DNA of 36,625 nucleotides from Candidatus Thiomargarita nelsonii (GCA_000785145.2 JSZA02000059.1:1-36625), one strand, 5' to 3'; shown: positions 22,997 through 31,725, numbered from the stretch's first letter. Notes: generated by a model not told the origin, from the letters alone. Numbers and translations: made by a program.

Positions 22997-23906
22997 TAGC
23001 ACTATGTTTACAAGTCAATTTTGGGAATGGTATATCATCATCCTAACAGTGGGAAGCATTTTAGCGTGTTTTGGCCTGATTTTATGGTTAGGCAGTGGCC
23101 ATTCTAAAACCGACGAAAAAGTCGAAACAATGGGGCATGTTTGGGACGAAAGCCTTGAAGAATACAACAACCCCCTACCTCGGTGGTGGTTGAATATGTT
23201 CTACTTCACCTTGTGGTTTAGTGTCATCTACTTGATACTTTATCCGGGATTGGGCTCATTTGCTGGTATCTTGGGGTGGACTGAACTGAAGCAGTACCAA
23301 CAAGAAATGGATGCTGCCGAAACACGCTATGGGCCGATTTACGCCAAATATGCCAAGGAACCGATAGCGGCGTTGGCTGAAGATCCTGATGCGGTCATAT
23401 TGGGTCATCGTTTGTATATGACTTATTGTACTACTTGTCATGGCTCTGATGCGGGGGGTGTCCCCGGCTATCCTAACTTGCGCGATGATGATTGGCTTTA
23501 TGGTGGTAATCCTGATGCCATTAAAACCACTATTATGAATGGCCGTCAGGGTATGATGCCCACTGCTACTCAAAATGGTCTCAAGAGTGAGGCGGAGATC
23601 AATCAGGTAACGCAATATGTGCTGAGTTTGAGTGGTGAACAACATGATCAAGCAGCCGCGACTGAAGGTCAAAAAATATTCGGGCGTGTTTGTTTTGCTT
23701 GTCATGGAATGGAAGGTAAAGGTATGCAAGCTGTTGCGCCTAACTTAACTGACAAGATTTGGCTCTATGGTGGTAGTGAAGCGAAAATTAAAGAAAGCAT
23801 TGCCAATGGTCGTCAAGGTAAGATGCCGGCTCACGGAGAATTTTTGGGTGAGGCTAAAGTGCATTTGTTAGCGACTTATGTTTATAGCTTGTCGCTTGAG
23901 AAGTAA
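22989..23906 (+). CDS. ccoP: Cytochrome cbb3 oxidase subunit III (dihaem cytochrome c)
   Basis: The product is 305 aa from ATG 22989, chosen over upstream in-frame codons because AAGGAG lies 7 nt before it and MFDSTMFTSQFWEWY is a normal CcoP start. Two membrane spans (about 12-35 and 58-82) frame an NPLPRWWLNMFY motif. Two periplasmic haem-c domains follow: CTTCHG near residue 150 and CFACHG near 234, each with downstream Met ligands (GMMPT, GKMPAHG). It accepts electrons from the bc1 complex or soluble cytochromes. The operon ends here before a REP cluster. Confidence 0.96.
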   Translation: MFDSTMFTSQFWEWYIIILTVGSILACFGLILWLGSGHSKTDEKVETMGHVWDESLEEYNNPLPRWWLNMFYFTLWFSVIYLILYPGLGSFAGILGWTELKQYQQEMDAAETRYGPIYAKYAKEPIAALAEDPDAVILGHRLYMTYCTTCHGSDAGGVPGYPNLRDDDWLYGGNPDAIKTTIMNGRQGMMPTATQNGLKSEAEINQVTQYVLSLSGEQHDQAAATEGQKIFGRVCFACHGMEGKGMQAVAPNLTDKIWLYGGSEAKIKESIANGRQGKMPAHGEFLGEAKVHLLATYVYSLSLEK

Positions 23907-23919
23907 AATTTAGTTTAAA

Positions 23920-24073
23920 CTCGACGCAGAGCGTCGGGGCAGGCATTCCCACGCAGAGCGTGGGAACGAGAGCAAAATCCATACATGTAGGGTGGATTAA
24001 GCGGTAGCGTATCCACCTGATTCTCGTTCCCACGCGAGGCAAAGGAATGCCTGCATCGACGCTCCGCGTCGAG
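23920..24073. repeat. REP cluster between ccoP and ccoG
   Basis: Two copies of the GACGC-GAGCGTC / GGGAACGAG palindrome face each other around a GTAGGGTGGATTAAGCGGTA unit, itself a common gammaproteobacterial repeat. The remaining 24074-24238 is AT-rich and presumably carries the ccoG promoter; no clear boxes are seen. Confidence 0.75.
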
Positions 24074-24238
24074 AGTGGAGGCGGTCGAGAGTGGAGGCGA
24101 TATAACCTAAAAATACGTGAAATGACACAGTTATGTTTTGATTCACATTTTATAACTCAATAAATCTATTAATTAAATAACAATGGTACAAAATATGCCA
24201 TTGGATTCTTGAGATTCCAACAATAGCTACCCATTTTT

Positions 24239-25633
24239 ATGAAAAAATCAAATACTCCCCCCGAAGAACAACAAAGCCTTTACGCTGAACATAAAACAAT
24301 CCATCCCCGCATTGTACTGGGATATTTTACCCGCCTAAAAGCGCTAAGTGGCGTTATATTATTAAGTATTTACTACATCACCCCGTGGTTACAATGGGAT
24401 GGCAATCAAGCGATATTATTCGATATGCCCGCCCGCAAATTTCATATTTTAGGTCTCACTTTTTGGCCCCAAGACTTCATTTATCTGTCCTTTTTATTGA
24501 TTATTGCCGCCGTTACCCTGTTTTTATTTACCGCATTAGCCGGACGCTTATGGTGTGGTTTTGCCTGTCCTCAAACGATTTGGACAGATGCATTTTTATG
24601 GATGGAGCGTCTAGTCGAAGGCGATAGAGCCAAACAAATCAAACTCGACAACACACCACTCTCATTTCGCAAAATTCGCATTAAAGCGACTAAACATACA
24701 TTGTGGCTCGTTTTTGCCTTATTCACAGGCTTCACATTTGTCGGCTTTTTTACGCCTATTCGTGAATTAAGCCAAGGAATCCTGACATTTAACCTGGGAG
24801 AGTGGGAAACCTTTTGGTTATTCTTTTATAGTTTTGCCACTTATGGCAATGCCGGCTGGCTACGGGAACAAGTCTGTATTTACATGTGCCCTTATGCCCG
24901 CTTTCAAAGTGCCATGTTTGACAAAGACACCATGATAATCGCCTATGATGAAAAACGCGGAGAAGCGCGAGGCACACGTAAACGCGACAATAAAGACTAT
25001 AAAAACAAAGGATTAGGTGATTGTATTGACTGTACCATGTGCGTACAAGTTTGTCCCACTGGCATTGATATCCGTAATGGATTGCAATATCAATGTATTA
25101 GTTGCTCCGCCTGTGTTGACGTGTGCGATGAGATTATGGACAAAATGGATTATCCCAAGGGCTTGATTCGTTATACCACCGAAAACAGCCTCAATGGCAT
25201 ACCCACCCATATTGTGAGACCCCGTCTTTTTGTTTATGGGGGCATATTATTGGCTATTTTCATCGGCATGGGTTATGCCATCAGTACCCGTTCACTGGTA
25301 CAATTAGACGTTATTCGTGATCGCAGCCGTTTGTTTATAGAAACTGATGCTGGTTTGATTGAAAATGTTTATCGCTTACGCATTATGAACAAGGACAAGC
25401 ATCCGCATGTTTATGACATAGCCGCGACGGGAATTGAGGGCTTAAAATTTGCAAAAGAGCATAAAATTGAAGTTGAATCGGGTGACGTGATAACGCTACC
25501 TGTGCGTTTAGCGGCTAATCCCGACAAATTAGTTAAACGCAGTACAAAGGTGAACTTCAAATTGACAGCGCAGGATAATCCAGCGTTGACGATTACAGAA
25601 GAAGGGCGTTTTTTGGGGCCTTTACGCCGATAG
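24239..25633 (+). CDS. ccoG: Cbb3 oxidase assembly ferredoxin-like protein CcoG
   Basis: CcoG (FixG/RdxA) is a membrane cupric reductase linked to cbb3 assembly. The product is 464 aa with about five membrane spans. Landmarks are GRLWCGFACPQTIWTDAFLW (residues about 101-120), YMCPYARFQSAMFD, and two ferredoxin-type 4Fe-4S motifs CIDCTMCVQVCP (about 262-273) and CISCSACVDVCD (about 287-298). The C-terminal Ig-like FixG domain (about 350-460) ends ITEEGRFLGPLRR. It normally stands beside ccoH, but here an opposite-strand AlbA_2 gene and repeats of 1.5 kb intervene. Confidence 0.95.
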   Translation: MKKSNTPPEEQQSLYAEHKTIHPRIVLGYFTRLKALSGVILLSIYYITPWLQWDGNQAILFDMPARKFHILGLTFWPQDFIYLSFLLIIAAVTLFLFTALAGRLWCGFACPQTIWTDAFLWMERLVEGDRAKQIKLDNTPLSFRKIRIKATKHTLWLVFALFTGFTFVGFFTPIRELSQGILTFNLGEWETFWLFFYSFATYGNAGWLREQVCIYMCPYARFQSAMFDKDTMIIAYDEKRGEARGTRKRDNKDYKNKGLGDCIDCTMCVQVCPTGIDIRNGLQYQCISCSACVDVCDEIMDKMDYPKGLIRYTTENSLNGIPTHIVRPRLFVYGGILLAIFIGMGYAISTRSLVQLDVIRDRSRLFIETDAGLIENVYRLRIMNKDKHPHVYDIAATGIEGLKFAKEHKIEVESGDVITLPVRLAANPDKLVKRSTKVNFKLTAQDNPALTITEEGRFLGPLRR

Positions 25634-25655
25634 TCATTTCATTTAAAAATCCTAT

Positions 25656-25909
25656 TTGTCTAGTACAACGGATTAGGGGAATAAACGGATTGAGTCGTGT
25701 TTAGTAGTTAGTACAGCTAATGCTCAACAACGAATAAAACCTTCAACACCGCCAAGTTGATCGGTACTATCTAGAGTGATTGCTCGAACAATGTGCTATT
25801 GAGGGCAGCCTGAGAGAAATTTAGAGCATTGATGTTCTTGAAGGTTGTACTTTTCTCGTTCCCACGCTCTGCGTGGGAATGCCTGCTCGGACGCTCCGCG
25901 TCCTGCAAT
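25656..25909. repeat. GTACAACGGATT arm and REP after ccoG
   Basis: 25664-25694 is a clean left arm of the 31-bp palindrome found whole at 29521-29597. 25856-25909 is a GGGAAC-type REP. In between, the minus strand contains a short protein-like stretch (NINALNFSQAALNSTLFEQS) that may be a gene remnant. Confidence 0.6.
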
Positions 25910-25915
25910 CGGAAT

Positions 25916-27061
25916 TTACCGATAAAAAATAACTTTAAATTGGTTACGATCTGTATCATTAATCAATTTCAATGGCACCTTTTTTTCTTGACACAAGCGC
26001 AACATTCTTGGAATACCGCTACCTCTGCCAGTATAACCACTGTCCTGAAATTTCGCCATAAATGAAAGAATAATAGGGTTACGTTCAATATGAATCCCTA
26101 ATTTGATATTTTCAACATTCAGCGTATTCGGTAACAACCCGGCACTGACAATTTCAACCCTATCATTAAAAATGTTAATAAATATGGAGGAATTGATAAA
26201 ATAATCTCTATGTACCAAGGCATTAGCAACCGCTTCTTTCAGCGCAGCGGCAGGAATTTCCAATTCACCGGGAGAATTAAAATCTTTTCCCTTCTGCCTA
26301 CGTCTCAGGTGGCGGAGAATGAAATCCACGCCCTTTTTTTGTTGCTCAAAGAGTTTGCCACCCATATCTTCTTTATCCAAAAATTCATCTTCATTAAGAT
26401 AGTAGGTGCCTTTGACACAAAACTGCGGCTTCATAAATTCAACATGTTTGCCAAATAAAAGCAACCCTGCAAGAGTCAAATGATTTTCTTTAACGAGTTT
26501 GAAATTTTCCAGTAGTTGCTCTTTACTGATATTAATATTTTCCAACGTTTCTCCGTAAACAGCTTTATAAAATTCGGAGAAATAGAAAAAATCAAAGGAG
26601 TCTAACCCTATCCCAGCATCCATTTCGTCAGCATATAAACTATTGCTTGATTGCATTAATCTAAACAATTCTTCCCGACTGGCTCTCCGTTTGTCGGCAC
26701 CGTTTTTGACCCAAAATTCACTTTTATTGACGCTATAAGGTTTATTTATACCCTTTGGTATAGTGATGATCATAAGCTTTTTATCATCAATTAAAACGAT
26801 TTGGGTTTGCACAAAAATCGGTGGCTCAATTTTCTGCGAGCTAGCATTAGATATCCACTGATTTAAACGTTTAATCTCATCGCTGGACAAACCTTTAATG
26901 GTGCTGTTATCATCAACGCCGATATAGATTTCACCACCATTTGAATTGGCAAAAGCAGAGATTTCAACCGCCAGTTTATCAATACTGGTAAAATTTTCTT
27001 TAAATTGTCGATCAGAATCTTCACCTTTTTTTAGTGATTCTTTGATTGTGATTATTTCCAT
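25916..27061 (-). CDS. AlbA_2/Schlafen-type DNA-binding ATPase, paralogue 2
   Basis: The product is 381 aa with the same layout as 16572-17705: an N-terminal AlbA_2 domain (QFKENFTSIDKLAVEISAFA, then GGEIYIGVDDNSTIKGLSSD), a middle YWVKNG-like strand (EFWVKNGADKRRASREE) and a C-terminal ATPase-like region (ALKEAVANALVHRDYF, RVEIVSAGLLPNTL, GRGSGIPRML). The two paralogues are clearly diverged. It is inserted against the direction of the cco genes between ccoG and ccoH. The ribosome site GGAG comes from hairpin copy h, with the hairpin between it and the ATG (9 nt beyond the stem). A 36-bp piece of this gene recurs at 35021-35056. Confidence 0.87.
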   Translation of the reverse strand: MEIITIKESLKKGEDSDRQFKENFTSIDKLAVEISAFANSNGGEIYIGVDDNSTIKGLSSDEIKRLNQWISNASSQKIEPPIFVQTQIVLIDDKKLMIITIPKGINKPYSVNKSEFWVKNGADKRRASREELFRLMQSSNSLYADEMDAGIGLDSFDFFYFSEFYKAVYGETLENINISKEQLLENFKLVKENHLTLAGLLLFGKHVEFMKPQFCVKGTYYLNEDEFLDKEDMGGKLFEQQKKGVDFILRHLRRRQKGKDFNSPGELEIPAAALKEAVANALVHRDYFINSSIFINIFNDRVEIVSAGLLPNTLNVENIKLGIHIERNPIILSFMAKFQDSGYTGRGSGIPRMLRLCQEKKVPLKLINDTDRNQFKVIFYR

Positions 27062-27069
27062 TTTTGAAC

Positions 27070-27093
27070 TTCCAAGATAAATCTTGGACTCCT
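27070..27093 (-). repeat. GGAG hairpin repeat, copy h
   Basis: On the minus strand GGAG (27092-27089) abuts the TCCAAGATTTATCTTGGA stem (27088-27071), followed by 9 nt and the ATG of the AlbA_2 gene. Confidence 0.85.
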
Positions 27094-27129
27094 AGTATTT
27101 TAAAAGCTACATAATATCACATATATAAA

Positions 27130-27606
27130 ATGAAAAAACCTTGGTATCGTGAACCTTTTGTCTGGTTACTCATTCTCTTTCCCGCATCCGCCGTTATTGG
27201 TGGAATGTTTACCATTTATATAGCTATCACATCAGATGATGGCTTAGTCGTAGATGATTACTACAAACAAGGCTTAGAAATTAATCGCACTTTGGCGCGT
27301 GAAAAAGCCGCTGCGTCTCACGGTTTAGAAGCGACTTTGCATTTTGAGCGTTCTATGATCCATTTGTCTCTCAACGCCAATTCTGATTACAAATTGCCTC
27401 ATCAAATCGTCATCCATTTTAATCATCATACCCGTTCCGGTTTCGATCAAACTGTGCCATTGGAGCGTATCAGTGATAATGGCTATCAAGCTTCCTTACC
27501 AGATTTAATCGTCGGTACTTGGACAGTACAAGTGACTGGGGATGATTGGCGTTTGTTGAAGTCGGTGCGTTTCCCGATGACTCAGGCTTTGCATATAACA
27601 CCTTAA
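27130..27606 (+). CDS. ccoH: Cbb3 oxidase assembly protein CcoH (FixH)
   Basis: The product is 158 aa. It starts KKPWYREPFVWLLILFPASA with a membrane span at about 10-30, then VDDYYKQGLEINRTLARE, the FixH signature (about 41-59), and a periplasmic beta domain ending WTVQVTGDDWRLLKSVRFP. CcoH interacts with CcoN during cbb3 assembly. An additional, altered copy is at 35890-36399. The stop is 3 nt from hairpin copy i, which leads into the SafE-like gene. ccoI and ccoS, often next, are absent here. Confidence 0.9.
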   Translation: MKKPWYREPFVWLLILFPASAVIGGMFTIYIAITSDDGLVVDDYYKQGLEINRTLAREKAAASHGLEATLHFERSMIHLSLNANSDYKLPHQIVIHFNHHTRSGFDQTVPLERISDNGYQASLPDLIVGTWTVQVTGDDWRLLKSVRFPMTQALHITP

Positions 27607-27609
27607 AAT

Positions 27610-27633
27610 AGGAGTCCAAGATTTATCTTGGAC
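27610..27633 (+). repeat. GGAG hairpin repeat, copy i
   Basis: GGAG (27611-27614) abuts the stem TCCAAGATTTATCTTGGA (27615-27632). Eight nt later comes the ATG of the SafE-like gene. There is no other ribosome site. Confidence 0.85.
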
Positions 27634-27640
27634 CAAAATT

Positions 27641-28360
27641 ATGACAGAATTGACTTTATTTTCTGCTTTTCTTGCAGGGCTATTAGGCTCGGCGCACTGT
27701 ATTGGCATGTGTGGTGGCATTGTTGGATTATTGACCATGAATTTATCAGACAATGTCCGTCAATCATTCTTTCGCTTATTGCCTTATCTATTAACTTATA
27801 ATTTAGGGCGCATCGGCAGTTATACCCTCGCGGGCTTATGCGCTGGTTTTTTAGGTGCCCAATTCGCGCAATGGTTGCCGCTGGAGCATCCCCGTATGAT
27901 AGCGATGTGGGTATCTGGATTATTTATGATTGCTTTGGGATTATATATAGGCGCGTGGTGGCAAGCTTTGGCTCAATTAGAAAAATCGGGTGCTTATTTG
28001 TGGCGCAAAATTGAACCTTTCGGGCGACGCTTTATTCCTGTTAAGCATCCATTACAAGCACTTGGGCTCGGATTAGTCTGGGGATGGCTACCTTGTGGAT
28101 TAGTTTATAGTATCTTAGCTTTTTCCTTGGCATCGGCTAGTGCTTGGCAGGGTGGCTTGTTAATGTTGTTTTTTGGTTTAGGGACATTACCCATGTTGCT
28201 GGTAATAGGGGCAACGGCGCAGAGTTTGACGCGATTTTTCCATAAATTGATTGTTCGTAGAACAGCAGGCGCGATAGTTGTTTTATTGGGATTGTTTATA
28301 TTGTTGAGTCCCTATTTGCAAAACAATGTTGCGATGTCTACACAATATCATTGTCATTAA
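27641..28360 (+). CDS. SafE/TauE-like membrane protein of the cbb3 cluster
   Basis: The product is 239 aa with six predicted spans. It opens FSAFLAGLLGSAHCIGMCGG, the conserved H-C-x-G-M-C-G-G motif (residues about 17-24) of the DsbD/SafE-like family found beside cco genes, and has a second motif GLGLVWGWLPCGLVYSIL near 145-162. Annotated relatives are called sulfite exporters, but the paired Cys and His and the cco context also fit metal or redox handling during oxidase maturation. It is translated from a ribosome site separated from the ATG by a hairpin. A partial second copy starts at 36396. Confidence 0.85.
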   Translation: MTELTLFSAFLAGLLGSAHCIGMCGGIVGLLTMNLSDNVRQSFFRLLPYLLTYNLGRIGSYTLAGLCAGFLGAQFAQWLPLEHPRMIAMWVSGLFMIALGLYIGAWWQALAQLEKSGAYLWRKIEPFGRRFIPVKHPLQALGLGLVWGWLPCGLVYSILAFSLASASAWQGGLLMLFFGLGTLPMLLVIGATAQSLTRFFHKLIVRRTAGAIVVLLGLFILLSPYLQNNVAMSTQYHCH

Positions 28361-28384
28361 ACTAGTACGCTGTCATATACGTTA

Positions 28385-28442
28385 TTGGAGTACAAAGCTT
28401 TAGCTTTGTCAGACAGTACAAAGCTAAAGCTTTGTACTCCAA
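28385..28442. repeat. GGAGTACAAAGC double hairpin
   Basis: The same two facing TACAAAGCTTTAGCTTTGTA-type arms as at 19893-19950, after the SafE-like gene. The rest of 28443-28542 shows only short REP debris. Confidence 0.85.
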
Positions 28443-28542
28443 CCCCAAAAAAAACAAATGGACAGAGTACTAGCATTCGTTAGCACTCGTTCCCTACGCT
28501 CCGCGATATGATAACTGAATTAACTTTTTATTTGGCTTGTAT

Positions 28543-29304
28543 ATGATATTCAACTATTTTTTCATCAATAATTTGGTTAAAGCCAATAAAAATCCCGTTG
28601 AACTGGCAAAAATCAGTCAAGATTCTACGGTTAAAATCAAGGGATTTTTCAGAGAAAAGGATTGCTTTTTGAATGATGACGTGAATTGGCGTGGTGCTGG
28701 GGTTATCATCGACAAAACAGATGAATTTTATGTGATTTTGACCAATTTACATGTCATCGGATTCTGGCAAATCTATGATTCTGATCTTTTGACACCTGAA
28801 ATTGATGAATATAGTTTAGATATTCAAACCGTGAATTCCAATGATTGGGTAAGCGTTCGTAAAATTTTGGTGAATGCTAAATTGAAAGATTTTGCTTTAA
28901 TCTATATTAAAACAGCGGCTGATTATCCTATATTGCCTTTAAGTCGCCAAAAACCCCGACAAGGAATGAATGTGTATGCGATGGGACATCCTTCTGGACT
29001 CGATTTTACTTTTACAGCCGGAGTCATTTCAGGATTGAGGGAAACCCGCTCTGATTTGGAGGTGCCTTATCAGTTGATACAAACCGATACGGTATTGAAT
29101 CCGGGGAATTCTGGGGGACCATTGCTTGATGAAAAGGGGCAATTGATTGGCATCGTCGTCTCGAAAGTGAGTCAAAAATGTGGCCTTAATTTTGCGATAC
29201 CGGCTCAAGAAATCATAGCCAGCTTTGAGCATGAAGAATTTGTTGAATTTCCTTTGGTGCCGGCTCAAATTGGCTTGTTTGTTGAGCAGCTTAAACAAGG
29301 CTAA
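28543..29304 (+). CDS. Trypsin-like serine protease
   Basis: The product is 253 aa from ATG 28543; a TTG two codons earlier is possible. A short hydrophobic N-terminus (MIFNYFFINNLV) could be a weak anchor. The catalytic triad is readable: His in VILTNLHVIG (about 69), Asp in KLKDFALIYI (about 113) and Ser in TDTVLNPGNSGGPLLDEKGQ (about 193), followed by the substrate-pocket strand NFAIPAQEII. There is no PDZ domain, unlike DegP. Its 3' terminal 55 bp are copied at 35208-35265 and in part at 35078-35103. Proteases of this class often accompany WD40 and caspase-type genes. The target is unknown. Confidence 0.87.
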   Translation: MIFNYFFINNLVKANKNPVELAKISQDSTVKIKGFFREKDCFLNDDVNWRGAGVIIDKTDEFYVILTNLHVIGFWQIYDSDLLTPEIDEYSLDIQTVNSNDWVSVRKILVNAKLKDFALIYIKTAADYPILPLSRQKPRQGMNVYAMGHPSGLDFTFTAGVISGLRETRSDLEVPYQLIQTDTVLNPGNSGGPLLDEKGQLIGIVVSKVSQKCGLNFAIPAQEIIASFEHEEFVEFPLVPAQIGLFVEQLKQG

Positions 29305-29353
29305 ATCCGCACGATATCCTTCGCGATCCTACGTGAGTTGTAGTTATTATATG

Positions 29354-29412
29354 TAGTACAACGGCTCTAAAGTCTAGTACAACGGCTCTAAAGTCTAGTA
29401 CAACGGATTAAA
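29354..29412. repeat. 21-bp tandem repeat
   Basis: TAGTACAACGGCTCTAAAGT plus C repeats at 29354, 29375 and, partly, 29396, running into the GTACAACGGATT family. Confidence 0.85.
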
Positions 29413-29422
29413 CAGATTCAGT

Positions 29423-29506
29423 TGTTTCGGGAATTTCGCTCCGCGGATTTCCCGAAACTCAAAACAGATTCAGTTGTTTCGCTCATTGCGCGGATTTCCC
29501 GAAACT
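29423..29506. repeat. Two GTTTCGGG/CCCGAAAC palindromes
   Basis: 29423-29457 is an almost perfect palindrome centred on CGCTCCGCGG. 29474-29506 is a degenerate second copy. It matches 35106-35142 and, reversed, 310-345. Confidence 0.75.
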
Positions 29507-29520
29507 CAATGTTTAAAGTC

Positions 29521-29598
29521 TAGTACAACGGATTAGGGGAGTAAACGGATTAAACCTCGATGAACAATCCGTTTATTCCCCAAATCCGTTGTACTAAA
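29521..29598. repeat. Complete 31-bp-arm inverted repeat
   Basis: TAGTACAACGGATT-x-GGGGA-TAAACGGATT arms at 29521-29551 and 29567-29597 face each other around about 15 nt. This is the whole form of the element seen as single arms at 352-401, 11221-11239 and 25664-25694. It is a MITE or REPIN-like candidate. Confidence 0.8.
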
Positions 29599-29612
29599 TA
29601 TCAATGAGTTGT

Positions 29613-29744
29613 ACTAAATCCGCACGATATGACATTGCCCCCTTGACACCCAAAAAAAAATAGTCAATACTCAATTTGACATATTGTTTTGACTTATCCT
29701 TTCTTAAATACAATCCTTGTAGTTAGATTTTTTTTTTTTTTTTT
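29613..29744 (+). promoter_or_regulatory. Duplicated leader of the WD40 gene, with a 17-T run
   Basis: 29613-29700 (AAATCCGCACGATATGACAT onward) is almost identical to 35264-35350. TTTTGACTTATCCTTTCTTA (29688-29707) and the ATACAATCCTTGTAGTTA that follows recur at 412-450. TTGACT and TACAAT are 14 nt apart, short for a standard promoter; TTGACA at 29676 is a further -35-like word. A run of 17 T (29728-29744) precedes the GGAG ribosome site. Confidence 0.45.
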
Positions 29745-29757
29745 CGGAGACAAAAAA

Positions 29758-31602
29758 ATGCACAAAACACTCATTACCTTACTACTAACCCTAAGCATCA
29801 CGCTCCCCACGCTAGCCGCCGAAAAGCCGATCCTGCAAATCGACCCAGGCGGACATAAAGCAAAAATTTGGGACATCGTATTCACCCCCGATGGCCGATC
29901 CCTAGTCTCGGCATCCGACGACAAACTGATCCGCGTCTGGAACCTAAAAACGGGCCGCACCGAGCGAACCCTGCGTGGCCAAATCGGCGAAGGGCAAGAA
30001 GGAAAAATTTATGCGATGGCACTGTCCCCAGATGGGCGGTGGCTGGCGGCGGGGGGATGGACATCAGGTGACGAAATCCGCCTATACAACTTCCCCACCG
30101 GCAAACTAGTCGCCCTCCTTTCGGGGCATACCAATGTCGTTTACTCCTTAGCCTTTTCCCCCGACAGCCGCTACCTCGTATCGGGCAGCTTCGATAACAA
30201 AGCCATCCTTTGGGACATCAAACGAAAGCGTTGCCTACACACCCTAGCCGGACATACTGAAGCTATATATGCCGTCGCCTTCACCCCCGACTCAAAGCGC
30301 GTGGTGACGGGCAGTTTAGACCACAGCTTGCGCCTCTGGCAAGTACGAAACGGCAAGCACCTTGCCACACTCAAAGGCCACACCGATAAAGTGCAAGCTG
30401 TGGCCATCTCACCCCAAGACGGCACCATCGCTTCTGGCAGTTGGGATCAGACCATACGCCTGTGGAATGGCAGGACGGGACGCTTTATCAAAATCTTAGC
30501 CAATCAGGGAACTGGTGTAGGTAGCCTTTCCTTCAGTCATGATGGGCGTTATTTGCTGTCGGGGGTAACAGAACACGGCCCAAATAGAAACTGCCACGTT
30601 TATTCACTACCCACCGGCAAAGAACAACTCACCTACAAAGGCCATGACAACATCGTACTGGCAACCGCCATCAGTCCCGATGGGCGCTGGGCGGCGACGG
30701 GTGGCGGGGATAATCAAGAAATTCAGATATGGAGACTGCGCGATGGCAAACTCAAACAGCGCCTAGTCGGCGTCGGCACCAGTACTTGGACGGTGGGATT
30801 TTCCAAGGATGGAAAAACGCTCGCTTGGGGGAAAACATGGACACAATCCTGCCCCACCAATCGTGGCCCCTTGGAATACCATATAACCCTCCCCACCCCA
30901 ACCCGTCCCCTCGGCACGCCCAAACCCCTCAACCAAGACAAAAACTACCTTCGCGCACAAGACCAATGGCGTTCATGGACACTACGCACCCGACAAGGCG
31001 GCAACTACGGCTATCAAGCCATACTTCAAATCCGCCACAACAACCGCACCCAAGCCAGCATTGAACGAGGTGTTACTGATGGACTTCACCACCGATCCTA
31101 CGCCTTCACCCCCGACGGACAAACGATCATCAGCGGCGGAGGCAACGGACACCTCACCGCCTACAACCGCGCCGGCACAAAACTCGGCTCCTACATCGGA
31201 CACACAGGCGATGTCTGGGCGGTCGCCGTCTCACCCGACGGACGCCTACTCGCTTCCGCCAGTGCTGACCAAACAGTCCGCCTCTGGAACCTCCAAAGCT
31301 TTGAGCCCCTACTCACCCTCAACCACGGCAACGACGGCGAATGGGTTGCCTGGACACCCACCGGACACTACACCGCCTCTCCCAACGGCGACAACATGAT
31401 AGGCTGGCAAATCAACCAAGGCATCGACAAAGCCGCCGATTATGTCTCCGCCGATCAGATGGGTAAACAGCTTAATCGCTCTGACATTGTTGCCAATACG
31501 GTACGTCTGCTCAGCGTCAAACAAGCCCTCGCACAAGCGGGACTCACTGACTTTAATCTTGAACAACTGATTGATGAGGCTCTAAAAAATATGTCAGATT
31601 AA
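29758..31602 (+). CDS. Exported WD40 beta-propeller protein
   Basis: The product is 614 aa from ATG 29758, with GGAGA 8 nt upstream; the ORF opening at 29689 reads the T run. The signal peptide (MHKTLITLLLTLSITLPTLA, cleavage after AA) indicates export. About seven clear WD40 blades and several weak ones follow, with GH dipeptides and WD/WN ends (for example SGHTNVVYSLAFSPDSRYLV, TVRLWNLQS). The two-part layout suggests one propeller before and one after a Pro-rich linker (about 380-440). The gene is markedly richer in G+C and in C-ending codons than its neighbours. The end (DGEWVAWTPTGHYTASPNGD) is the usual junction to a caspase domain, whose second half lies downstream. A 50-bp piece recurs inverted at 34953-35002. 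Confidence 0.88.
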   Translation: MHKTLITLLLTLSITLPTLAAEKPILQIDPGGHKAKIWDIVFTPDGRSLVSASDDKLIRVWNLKTGRTERTLRGQIGEGQEGKIYAMALSPDGRWLAAGGWTSGDEIRLYNFPTGKLVALLSGHTNVVYSLAFSPDSRYLVSGSFDNKAILWDIKRKRCLHTLAGHTEAIYAVAFTPDSKRVVTGSLDHSLRLWQVRNGKHLATLKGHTDKVQAVAISPQDGTIASGSWDQTIRLWNGRTGRFIKILANQGTGVGSLSFSHDGRYLLSGVTEHGPNRNCHVYSLPTGKEQLTYKGHDNIVLATAISPDGRWAATGGGDNQEIQIWRLRDGKLKQRLVGVGTSTWTVGFSKDGKTLAWGKTWTQSCPTNRGPLEYHITLPTPTRPLGTPKPLNQDKNYLRAQDQWRSWTLRTRQGGNYGYQAILQIRHNNRTQASIERGVTDGLHHRSYAFTPDGQTIISGGGNGHLTAYNRAGTKLGSYIGHTGDVWAVAVSPDGRLLASASADQTVRLWNLQSFEPLLTLNHGNDGEWVAWTPTGHYTASPNGDNMIGWQINQGIDKAADYVSADQMGKQLNRSDIVANTVRLLSVKQALAQAGLTDFNLEQLIDEALKNMSD

Positions 31603-31725
31603 GCAGACGAGGCGTCCCAAATTGGCCGGCCAATTTTGGAGTCCACCTTCGGTTTGGACGAGCTGTCCAAAATAAATAGTACATTGTCAATGTTGTTTTG
31701 TAGGGTGCGTCCTACGCACCTGTGA
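31603..31725. repeat. Palindrome cluster between WD40 and caspase parts
   Basis: A perfect 16-bp palindrome AATTGGCCGGCCAATT (31620-31635), then GGAGTCCACCTTCGGTTTGG plus AC (a diverged hairpin repeat), then half of the MITE core (TAGGGTGCGTCCTACGCACC, 31701-31720). An in-frame TGA at 31723 closes the caspase frame upstream. Confidence 0.75.

Noticed and set aside
25771..25910. Remnant gene encoding NINALNFSQAALNSTLFEQS
   Set aside because: It looks protein-like but is too short and interrupted for a family assignment; mentioned only within the repeat entry.
31061..31399. Additional ORFs inside the WD40 gene
   Set aside because: Pro/Thr/Ser-rich readings in other frames of a GC-rich gene; no ribosome sites or family patterns.
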